NCBI GenBank assembly: GCA_030039825.1
Contig: JASHUV010000167.1
Location: forward strand, 1 to 10,690
Length of the DNA stretch: 10,690 nucleotides
Reading direction: 5' to 3'
Origin: Thermoplasmata archaeon
GTDB taxonomy: Archaea; Thermoplasmatota; Thermoplasmata; Lutacidiplasmatales; UBA184
The notes beneath the pieces are model-generated. The model saw only the letters and a list, made by a program, of their open reading frames with translations, had not been told where the DNA came from and ran no database searches. Below, one piece after another: positions 5,077 to 10,690 of the stretch. The stretch's first letter is position 1, and the number at the start of each line of letters is the position of its first letter. The translations under genes and the position numbers were made by a program.

Positions 5077-6735
5077 TCACGTCGGTCGCGACCGCTCGGG
5101 GGCGGGCGGGGGAGGGTCCCGGGCGTTCAGCACGTGGCGGGACGTCGCCCAGCCTCGTCGCGCGAGACCGACGGCGAGACCGAGCGCACCCCGGTCGGGG
5201 CCGGGGCTGACGACGATCTCGCCCCCGACCTCGACGAGCGCGCGGATACCGTTCGAGTCCAGGCCGTCGGTCGGACCGTCCGGTGTGACCTCGAGCGCCA
5301 CCCGGTTCTCCGAGGCCCATCGGATCCAGGGCGTGGCGCGTTCCGCCGGTGTGGCGGTTCCCCCGGGGTCGAGCGCCAGGTGCCCGACGAACCGGGGCGG
5401 CCCCTCTTGGGGCGGCCGGAGACCGACGCGAGGCGCGCTCGCCCCGGCCCGGAGAACGAGGTAATCGAAGTCGGAACGGGACGCGTCGCCCGGCGAGGCG
5501 CCCTCGATCGAGAGCTCGAGGCCGATCAGCAGCCGGGGACGTGGCACGACCGCGAGCTGCGCCCACGCTCGGCGGAGCGCGCCGGCCAGGTCACCGGGGT
5601 GCGCGGCCTCTCCCGGACCGAGGACGGCGCCGACGTACGCCGCGCCTTGACGCGCCCCTTCCCTGGCGAGGAGCGCGAGCTCGGCCTCCTCCGCGCCCGG
5701 GGGGAGGTGATGATGAAGGGTCCCTCGGATCTGCCCGGCCTCGATGAGATCGGGGAGCTCGCCGGCCGCCGCGGCCTCGAGTTCCCCCCGGTCCTCGCGG
5801 ATCTCCGGCGGGATCCAGGGAAGACCGAGGGCCGCATAGACCTCCGTCTCGTCGCGGCCCCCGACGCGGACCTCGCCCCGGTCCACCCCGTACTCGTTGA
5901 TCTTGAGGCCGAGGTCGCGGGCCCGGGTACGCAGCTTGATGTTGTGGTCCTTGGAGCCCGTGAAGTACTGGAGCGCGGCGCCGAAGGATCCCGGGGCGAC
6001 GACCCGGAGGTCGACCTGGACGCCGGGCTCGACGACGACGGTGCACTTCGTCGGCCCCTTCATGACCACCTTCCGGACCTCGGGGAGCGCGGCGAACACC
6101 CCGATCGTCGCCGGGGGATCCGTCGATGTGGCGAGAAGATCGATGTCTCCGATGGTCTCCCGGCGACGCCGGAGGCTCCCGGCGATCTCGAGCTCCCGGA
6201 CCTCGGTGCGCTCCGCGAGCGCGCGTCGGATCCTCTCGGCGATCGTCCAGGCCTCCCGGAGGGGGCGGCGCGCCGGGCTCACCGCCCGGGCGCCCTCGAC
6301 GGCCTCCTTGAGGAGGGCGATCTTCCTCGGACCGAACCCGGCGAGCCCGTTCAGCCCCCCCGTGCCGATCGCGTCGCCGAGCTCGGCGGGGCTGCTGACC
6401 CCGAGCTCGCCGAAGAGTCGGGCGGCCGTCTTCGGACCGAGGCCGGGCAGACCCATCAGCTCCACGACGCCCGGCGGGACCTCGGCGGTGAGGCGCTCGA
6501 GGTACTCGATCCTGCCCGTCGTGAGGTACTCCTCGATCTTCTTGCGGATCGCCTCGCCGACGCCGGGGATCTCGTCGAGCTGGCCCCGGGATCGGAAGGC
6601 CGTCAGGTCCTCGCCGAGGCCGAGGATCGAGCGGGCCGCCCGCCGGTACGCCTCCGGCTTGAACTTCTCGGCCTTGAGGTCCAGGAGGTCGGCGATCCGC
6701 TGCAGCCGCTCCGCGACCTCCGTGTTCGAGGACAT
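5077..6735 (-). CDS. polX: Family X DNA polymerase with degenerate PHP domain
   Basis: A 552-residue PolX-type protein, expected to fill short gaps in base-excision or end-joining repair. Residues 1-80 form the 8-kDa-like helical region with a helix-hairpin-helix (LDEIPGVGEAIRKKI, 53-67); two more HhH units follow (LMGLPGLGPKTAARL, 93-107; GLAGFGPRKI, 130-139). The nucleotidyltransferase palm has GSLRRRRETIGDIDLL (186-201), supplying Asp197 and Asp199, and VDLRVV (241-246), supplying Asp242. The thumb is marked by FTGSKDHN and KINEYG. Residues 330-540 occupy the place of the PHP nuclease domain but keep few metal ligands. The start is ATG 6733-6735, giving the usual N-terminus; further in-frame upstream ATGs lie beyond a possible TATA element near 6764-6772. 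It is divergent from the 77-residue gene. Confidence 0.92.
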   Translation of the reverse strand: MSSNTEVAERLQRIADLLDLKAEKFKPEAYRRAARSILGLGEDLTAFRSRGQLDEIPGVGEAIRKKIEEYLTTGRIEYLERLTAEVPPGVVELMGLPGLGPKTAARLFGELGVSSPAELGDAIGTGGLNGLAGFGPRKIALLKEAVEGARAVSPARRPLREAWTIAERIRRALAERTEVRELEIAGSLRRRRETIGDIDLLATSTDPPATIGVFAALPEVRKVVMKGPTKCTVVVEPGVQVDLRVVAPGSFGAALQYFTGSKDHNIKLRTRARDLGLKINEYGVDRGEVRVGGRDETEVYAALGLPWIPPEIREDRGELEAAAAGELPDLIEAGQIRGTLHHHLPPGAEEAELALLAREGARQGAAYVGAVLGPGEAAHPGDLAGALRRAWAQLAVVPRPRLLIGLELSIEGASPGDASRSDFDYLVLRAGASAPRVGLRPPQEGPPRFVGHLALDPGGTATPAERATPWIRWASENRVALEVTPDGPTDGLDSNGIRALVEVGGEIVVSPGPDRGALGLAVGLARRGWATSRHVLNARDPPPPAPERSRPT

Positions 6736-6911
6736 GGCCGAGCGCCCCGAGGCCCCTCGAGCCCTACAAGCTTTCGAGCGCGCGCCGCCCATCGCGTCCT
6801 CGCCCGTGCCTGCCCTCCCCGGACGGGCGGCCCGGCCCCGCGGCCCGCCGTCGACGGAGATCGATCCTAGGGGGCCGCATTTACAAATATTCGGAGGACG
6901 TGGCCGCGAGC
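6736..6911. promoter_or_regulatory. Divergent intergenic region with a strong plus-strand TATA box
   Basis: This 176-nt gap lies between polX (-) and the 77-residue gene (+). TTTACAAATA at 6880-6889 is a good TATA box whose centre is 27-28 nt before the ATG at 6912, the geometry of a leaderless archaeal transcript. On the minus strand, CTTGTAG near 6764-6770 is a weak candidate about 32 nt before the polX start. No RNA gene or repeat is visible in the rest. Confidence 0.55.
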
Positions 6912-7145
6912 ATGCCCGATGCAGGGTCGATGAAAGGCGCCTCGAAGGAACCGGCCGAGAACGCGATCGCCCAGATCGTCCAGATGAACCCACGCCGCGT
7001 CACGGTCACGCTCACGCTGCCGGTCCCGAGCGGCGAGGGCCGCCCCACGGTCACCCTCGAGTGGGGCCGAGAGGACACCAACATGCCGCTCAGCGACCTC
7101 CTCGTGCGGATCGAGGCGTACGTCCAGAAGTTCGGCAGCCGATAG
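6912..7145 (+). CDS. Small hypothetical protein, 77 aa
   Basis: No family is recognised. After about 15 flexible residues the predicted order is helix (PAENAIAQIVQ), strand (RRVTVTLTLPV), turn, strand (RPTVTLEWGR), helix (MPLSDLLVRIEAYVQKFG): a compact cytoplasmic alpha-beta-beta-alpha fold with no Cys and no membrane segment. The ATG at 6912 is chosen because a TATA box sits 27-28 nt upstream, as for a leaderless gene. A GTG at 6900 is in frame but only 2 nt after a GGAGG, and an ATG at 6930 is possible. Codon third positions are almost all G or C and the sequence has normal amino-acid complexity, so it is very likely real. The alcohol dehydrogenase starts 78 nt downstream on the same strand and may be co-transcribed. 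Confidence 0.75.
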   Translation: MPDAGSMKGASKEPAENAIAQIVQMNPRRVTVTLTLPVPSGEGRPTVTLEWGREDTNMPLSDLLVRIEAYVQKFGSR

Positions 7146-7213
7146 GGCGAGCGGACGGGTCCGGCCGCGCGGGGCTCGCGTCGCCCCTCGCTCCCGATCG
7201 GCGCGAGGGGAGC

Positions 7214-7218
7214 GGAGG
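7214..7218 (+). promoter_or_regulatory. Shine-Dalgarno for the alcohol dehydrogenase
   Basis: GGAGG lies 5 nt before the ATG at 7224, supporting that start over the in-frame ATG at 7233. No TATA-like element is visible in the 78-nt gap, consistent with read-through from the upstream gene. Confidence 0.55.
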
Positions 7219-7223
7219 CGGCG

Positions 7224-8237
7224 ATGAGGGCCATGGTCCTGCGCGAACCGGGCCCGGCCGACACCGATCGTCTCCGGGAGGAGTCGGTTCCGGTCCCCGA
7301 GCCGGGACCGGGGGAGGTGCTCGTGCGGGTGAGCGCGTGCGGCGTCTGCCGAACGGACCTCCACGTCGTCGAGGGCGACCTGCCGCCCCGAGGACGCCCC
7401 GTGATCCCCGGTCACGAGATCGTCGGGACGATCGAGCGCGTCGGCCCGTCGGTCCGGGCCCTGCGCGAAGGGCAGGTCGTGGGGATCCCGTGGCTCGCGT
7501 TCGTCTGCGGCGAGTGCGCGTTCTGCCGTTCCGGTCGGGAGAACCTCTGCGACCGGAAACGGTTCACCGGGTACACCGACGACGGGGGATACAGCGAGCA
7601 CGTCCTCGGGCGCGAGGGCTTCCTCTTCCCGATCTCGCCCCCCGACCCTTTCCGGTTCGCCCCGTTCCTCTGTGCCGGGATCATCGGCTACCGGGCCTTC
7701 AAGCTCGCTCGGCCCGCCGACGGGGGCCGCATCGGGTTCTTCGGGTTCGGCGGGTCGGCCCACCTGGCCCTCCAGCTCGCCAAACGACTCGGGTTCGAGA
7801 CGGTCGCCTACTCCCGCACGCCGGCCCATCTCGAGCTCGCCCGGGAGCTTGGAGCCAGCGAGACGGTCCTGACGGGGGCGAACTCCTCCCCGTCCGGCGC
7901 GCCCCGGCTCGATGCCGCGATCGTCTTCGCGCCGGCCGGGGAGGTCGTGGTCCAGGCGCTCGCCGAGGTACGGAAGGGCGCGACCGTGGCGATCCCCGCG
8001 ATCCACATGACGGCGATCCCTCCGATCGACTACGACCGACGTCTCGCCGGCGAGCGACGGCTCGTCAGCGTGGAGGCGAACACCCGGGCGGACGCGCTCG
8101 AGTTCCTCGAGCTCGCGGCCCGTTTCGACCTGACGAGCCGCGTGGAGGTCCGTCCCCTCGCCGAGGCGAACGCGGCCCTCCGCGACCTCCGCGCCGGCCG
8201 CGTGGTCGGCGCCGTGGTCCTCGACGCTCGCCGGTAG
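7224..8237 (+). CDS. Zinc-dependent alcohol dehydrogenase family protein (MDR superfamily)
   Basis: A 337-residue medium-chain dehydrogenase/reductase. The GroES-like domain carries the catalytic zinc site, Cys39 (SACGVCRTD), His64-Glu65 (IPGHEIVG) and Cys150 (FLCAGIIGYRAFK), and the structural zinc lobe Cys95, Cys98, Cys101 and Cys109 (CGECAFCRSGRENLC). The Rossmann domain begins at IGFFGFGGSAHLALQLAK (170-187). After the second strand, SRTP replaces the acidic residue expected for NAD, hinting at NADP(H), an inference. The overall pattern, including the short C-terminus ending GRVVGAVVLD, resembles the AdhP-like group known as zinc-binding alcohol dehydrogenase family protein (TIGR02822-like). 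The substrate is unknown; a primary alcohol or aldehyde is plausible. Confidence 0.9.
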   Translation: MRAMVLREPGPADTDRLREESVPVPEPGPGEVLVRVSACGVCRTDLHVVEGDLPPRGRPVIPGHEIVGTIERVGPSVRALREGQVVGIPWLAFVCGECAFCRSGRENLCDRKRFTGYTDDGGYSEHVLGREGFLFPISPPDPFRFAPFLCAGIIGYRAFKLARPADGGRIGFFGFGGSAHLALQLAKRLGFETVAYSRTPAHLELARELGASETVLTGANSSPSGAPRLDAAIVFAPAGEVVVQALAEVRKGATVAIPAIHMTAIPPIDYDRRLAGERRLVSVEANTRADALEFLELAARFDLTSRVEVRPLAEANAALRDLRAGRVVGAVVLDARR

Positions 8238-8332
8238 GCCCCCGGTCCGGGCGCACCGGGTTGGTCCCGACGCGACCCGAGCTCGGTTACAACGTAGAAG
8301 TAGGGCCGGCGGCTCGTACCGGCCGAGGAAGC

Positions 8333-8440
8333 ATGACCGGCATCCACCCGCCGGCGGGTCCGCGGCCTCGCCCCTCGCCGCCCAACACCTTTCCTCTCCG
8401 AGTCGTCCTCCCCGTCGCGCGCACGGTCCCGGTCCGATGA
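8333..8440 (+). CDS. Possible 35-residue ORF overlapping the peroxiredoxin start
   Basis: The ATG at 8333 follows GAGGA by 4 nt, and the frame ends at a TGA (8438-8440) overlapping the bcp ATG (8437-8439) as ATGA, which is how coupled genes are arranged elsewhere in this window. The peptide is Pro/Arg-rich at first, then LRVVLPVARTVPVR. About 82 percent of third positions are G or C, lower than in the confident genes here, and it has no recognisable fold. It could be a leader ORF or chance. GTTACAACGTAG at 8286-8297 may be the promoter for this stretch. Confidence 0.25.
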   Translation: MTGIHPPAGPRPRPSPPNTFPLRVVLPVARTVPVR

Positions 8441-8913
8441 TCGCCGTCGGGAGCCCCGCCCCGGACTTCGAGGGCGATGACTCCCGGGGTCAGAGGTTCC
8501 GCCTCTCCGACCTTCGGGGGAGGAAGGTCGTCCTGTACTTCTTCCCGAAGGCGTTCACGGCCGGGTGCACCGCCGAGACCCGCGAGTTCGCGGTCCTCGC
8601 GCCGTCGCTCGCCGACCGGGGCGCCGAGATCGTCGGGGTCAGCGTCGATCCGGCCGAGACCCAGAGGCGGTTCGCCGCGGCGTGCTCGGCGGGCTTTCCG
8701 ATCGTCGGGGACCCGACGAGGGCGATCGCCCGCTCCTACGGCGTCCTCTCTCTGATCGGCTGGTCGAAGCGCGTGACGTTCTTCCTGGACGAGCAGGGGA
8801 TCGTGCAGGAGATCGTCGCGTCGCTCGCCCCGGGCCCCCACCTCGCCCGGGCCCGCGATCGCCTCCTCCGCGCCTCCGCCGGCCCGCTCGCGGGGGTCCG
8901 GCCCCCGACGTGA
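8437..8913 (+). CDS. bcp: Peroxiredoxin, Bcp/PrxQ type
   Basis: A 158-residue thioredoxin-fold peroxidase that reduces hydrogen peroxide and organic hydroperoxides in the cytoplasm. The start MIAVGSPAPDFEGDD is typical. The active site keeps the PxxxTxxC pattern, Pro37-Thr41-Cys44 (FPKAFTAGCTAETREF), and the conserved Arg near 112 (SKRVTFFLD). The PrxQ resolving Cys usually five residues after the peroxidatic one is Arg49 here. Cys83 (AACSAGFP) is the only other Cys and may take that role, or the enzyme may work by a 1-Cys mechanism. The last 20 residues form an Ala/Pro-rich tail. The ATG overlaps the stop of a doubtful small ORF; a promoter may lie near 8286-8297. Confidence 0.92.
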   Translation: MIAVGSPAPDFEGDDSRGQRFRLSDLRGRKVVLYFFPKAFTAGCTAETREFAVLAPSLADRGAEIVGVSVDPAETQRRFAAACSAGFPIVGDPTRAIARSYGVLSLIGWSKRVTFFLDEQGIVQEIVASLAPGPHLARARDRLLRASAGPLAGVRPPT

Positions 8914-8944
8914 CCGTCGGAGGCTCGCCCCCCGGGGACCAAGG

Positions 8945-8950
8945 TTAAAT
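8945..8950 (+). promoter_or_regulatory. TATA box for the DUF5611-like gene
   Basis: TTAAAT, within GGTTAAATC, is centred about 28 nt before the GTG at 8976. This is the same spacing as the box before the gene at 6912 and implies a leaderless transcript. There is no Shine-Dalgarno near the GTG. Confidence 0.55.
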
Positions 8951-8975
8951 CGGCCGTCCTGGTGGAAGGCCGCTC

Positions 8976-9287
8976 GTGCAGAAGTACCCCGTCCGGGCCA
9001 CCCACCGGGCGAACCTCGCGGTCGACCGCCTCGAAGCGGCGGCCCGGTCCGGCTTCGGTGACGTGACGCGGGAGGGCGAGCGCGTGACAGCCCGCTTCGG
9101 CGCGATCTCCCGGCTGACCGTCTGGATGGACGGGCGGGAGCTCGCCGTGGACCTCACGATGGACCCGAAGGTCCCCGAGGAGGTGGCGCGGGAGACGATC
9201 CGGCGCTACAACCTCTTCCTCGAGGACGTCACCGGGATGTCCGCGAAGGAGCGCGCGCGCAAGCTCCGGAAATCGGCGTCCGGCTAG
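8976..9287 (+). CDS. DUF5611-like archaeal protein
   Basis: A 103-residue soluble protein resembling, from memory, the archaeal DUF5611 family. Recognisable features are the start MQKYPVRATH, the middle GDVTREGERVTARFGAISRL followed by a TVWMDGRELAVDL strand pair, the DPKVPEE turn, and the conserved-looking helix ETIRRYNLFLEDVTGMSAKER. The likely order is helix, several strands, then a long helix and a basic tail. The molecular function of this family is not known to me. The GTG at 8976 is chosen because a TATA box lies about 28 nt upstream and the protein begins as family members do. The site-2 protease gene starts 4 nt after the stop, so the two are almost certainly one transcription unit. 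Confidence 0.75.
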   Translation: MQKYPVRATHRANLAVDRLEAAARSGFGDVTREGERVTARFGAISRLTVWMDGRELAVDLTMDPKVPEEVARETIRRYNLFLEDVTGMSAKERARKLRKSASG

Positions 9288-9291
9288 TCCC

Positions 9292-10690
9292 GTGGCGTCC
9301 ACCCCGATCCCGCCGTCCGCCGGCGGGGAGATCGATCGCATCCGCTCGCTCGTGGCGGTCCGTTTCCCGGTCTACGAGACCCGGGTCTCGCCGAGGTCGG
9401 TCGTGCTGCTGGTCCACGCCGACCCGGCGACCCTCGAGGAGCGCTTCGACGCCCTCCGGCGCGAGATGTGGGACCGCTTCTATGTGCCCCAGCTCCGCCG
9501 ACAGGGCGGCGAATACGTCATCGAGGTCGTCCGTCGACCTCCGCAGACCCCGTGGGGGCCGTGGGCCAACCTGCTCCTGCTCCTCTTCACGATCGCCTCG
9601 ACGATCGCCGCGGGGGCGTTCCTCTGGGACGACTGGCGCGGCGGGCAGACACCGATCCCCTCCGACTTCCTCTACGGCGGGCTCTTCTTCGCGCTGCCGT
9701 TGATGACGATCCTCGGCTGCCACGAGCTCGCCCACTACGTGATGGCGCGCCGCCACCACGTCGAGGCCTCGCTACCCTACTTCATCCCGGTCCCGCCGCC
9801 GTTCCTCCTCTTCGGGACGTTCGGGGCGTTCATCAGCCTGCGGGAGCCGATCCCCTCGAAGAAGGCCCTCCTCGACATCGGCGCGGCAGGTCCACTCGCC
9901 GGGCTCGCCGTCGCGATCCCCGTCACGCTCGCCGGTCTCTCGCTCTCCACCCACGCGCCGTCCCTGCCCCTCAGCTACTGCGGCGCGAACATCGCGGGCT
10001 TCAGCTACGGGGGCCTCGACTTCGGCGGCTCGATCATCTGGTCGATCCTCGGCCTCTTCGTCCCCGCGAGCGCGTTCATGCACCTGCATCCGCTCGCCCT
10101 CGCCGGGTGGGTCGGCCTCCTCGTCACCGCGATCAACCTCCTCCCCGCCGGCCAGCTCGACGGGGGGCACGTCTTCCGGGCCCTCCTCGGCGACCGGGCC
10201 CGCTTCGTGAGCTACGCCGCGGTCGTCCTGCTCGTGATCATGGGGCTGTACTACGAGGGATGGTTCCTGTTCGCCCTGCTCGTCTTCCTCCTCGGGGTCC
10301 GCCACCCGCCCCCGCTCAACGACCTCACACCCCTGGACTGGCGGCGCTACGCGGTCGGTGGGCTCGCGGCCGCCGTCCTCGTCGGAGGATTCGTGGTGAT
10401 CCCGATCGCCGAGGGCCCGGCGGCCGACTTCTCCCTCTCGAGTCCCCTCGTCGCCTCCGGCCACGCCCCGCCGGGCTACGCGATGAGCGACAACATCAGC
10501 TTCACGATGAGGAACCACGACGCCGTGCCGCACGCCTACGTGGTCGAAGCGCAGATCCTGGCGGTCACCTCGACGGTGAACGGCACGAGCGTCCCGTTAG
10601 CGGGTTCGGCGCTCGCGGCCTTCAACGCGAGCGCCACCTGGAGCTTGACCCTACCGTCGGGGATGACGGTGTACTTCCCCTCGAACGGGA
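9292..10690 (+). CDS. Site-2 protease family membrane metalloprotease (M50), 3' end outside window
   Basis: An open frame of 466 codons with no stop before the window end. Residues 1-82 form a soluble N-terminal domain (VYETRVSP, FDALRREMWDRFYVPQLRRQ). A hydrophobic segment follows at 92-110. The active-site helix contains HELAH (144-148: zinc ligands His144 and His148, catalytic Glu145), and the third-ligand motif is NLLPAGQLDGGH (282-293, Asp290). Further hydrophobic segments lie near 198-218, 262-280, 308-335 and 354-372. From about 375 onward the protein looks extracytoplasmic, with several N-x-S/T sites and a beta-rich character (ISFTMRNHD, YVVEAQILAVTS). M50 proteases cut substrates within the membrane; none is identifiable here. 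The start is GTG 9292, 4 nt after the preceding stop; GTG 9352 is a possible alternative. Confidence 0.9.
   Translation, partial: MASTPIPPSAGGEIDRIRSLVAVRFPVYETRVSPRSVVLLVHADPATLEERFDALRREMWDRFYVPQLRRQGGEYVIEVVRRPPQTPWGPWANLLLLLFTIASTIAAGAFLWDDWRGGQTPIPSDFLYGGLFFALPLMTILGCHELAHYVMARRHHVEASLPYFIPVPPPFLLFGTFGAFISLREPIPSKKALLDIGAAGPLAGLAVAIPVTLAGLSLSTHAPSLPLSYCGANIAGFSYGGLDFGGSIIWSILGLFVPASAFMHLHPLALAGWVGLLVTAINLLPAGQLDGGHVFRALLGDRARFVSYAAVVLLVIMGLYYEGWFLFALLVFLLGVRHPPPLNDLTPLDWRRYAVGGLAAAVLVGGFVVIPIAEGPAADFSLSSPLVASGHAPPGYAMSDNISFTMRNHDAVPHAYVVEAQILAVTSTVNGTSVPLAGSALAAFNASATWSLTLPSGMTVYFPSNG

Noticed and set aside
5017..6870. Plus-strand open frame of over 600 codons antisense to polX
   Set aside because: polX on the minus strand has full family motifs. 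The antisense product is repetitive in Arg, Gly, Glu and Asp and looks like a shadow.
5897..8440. Very long plus-strand frame crossing polX, the 77-aa gene and the alcohol dehydrogenase
   Set aside because: It crosses an intergenic promoter and lies out of frame with three supported genes. Composition is Arg/Pro-rich throughout.
9772..10533. Minus-strand open frame opposite the site-2 protease
   Set aside because: The product is a Glu/Asp/Arg-rich shadow, while the plus strand has HExxH, LDG and membrane segments.
1..10690. CRISPR array, insertion sequence, defence island or prophage
   Set aside because: No direct repeats with regular spacing, no transposase or integrase motifs and no terminal inverted repeats were seen. 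Gene content is housekeeping and composition is uniform.

Overview
The window looks like a chromosomal segment of an uncultured, very GC-rich archaeon, most likely a member of the Thermoplasmatota. Evidence for Archaea is a gene for ribosomal protein eL41, TATA-type promoters about 27-28 nt upstream of leaderless or short-leader starts, a tRNA-His with a bulge-helix-bulge intron, a fused CoaBC of archaeal type and a DUF5611-like protein. The phylum is an inference from gene content; no marker here fixes it. Almost every third codon position is G or C, so long spurious open frames are common on the antisense strand.

Layout. 1-111: C-terminal end of an unidentified plus-strand gene. 199-306: eL41 (+). 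323-3910: a minus-strand block read as coaBC, sucC, sucD and a small zinc-binding protein. The last three are joined by 4-nt stop/start overlaps, and the sucC TATA box lies over the coaBC stop codon. 4096-4884: a HAD phosphatase (+), divergent from coaBC. 4885-4992: tRNA-His(GUG) on the minus strand, touching the HAD stop codon and split by a 32-nt intron inside the T-loop. 5077-6735: family X DNA polymerase with a decayed PHP domain (-). 6912-8237: a small hypothetical gene and a zinc alcohol dehydrogenase (+). 8333-8913: a doubtful 35-codon frame overlapping the start of a Bcp-type peroxiredoxin (+). 8976-10690: a DUF5611-like gene followed by a membrane site-2 protease (+) that runs off the window.

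Functional links. CoaBC makes 4'-phosphopantetheine for CoA, and SucCD is the TCA-cycle ligase that interconverts succinyl-CoA and succinate with nucleotide phosphorylation, so the minus-strand block is CoA-centred. The zinc-binding protein is translationally coupled to SucCD, but its role is unknown. PolX and the peroxiredoxin fit DNA repair and oxidant defence.

The observation most worth following is the tRNA-His intron. Its mature ends, the encoded G-1, C73 and every expected stem re-form only if 32 nt are removed between T-loop positions 59 and 60. The intron folds into a 10-bp hairpin flanked by 3-nt bulges. Introns at this position are known to me mainly from Thermoproteota, and one in a thermoplasmatal genome would imply a splicing endonuclease of relaxed specificity.
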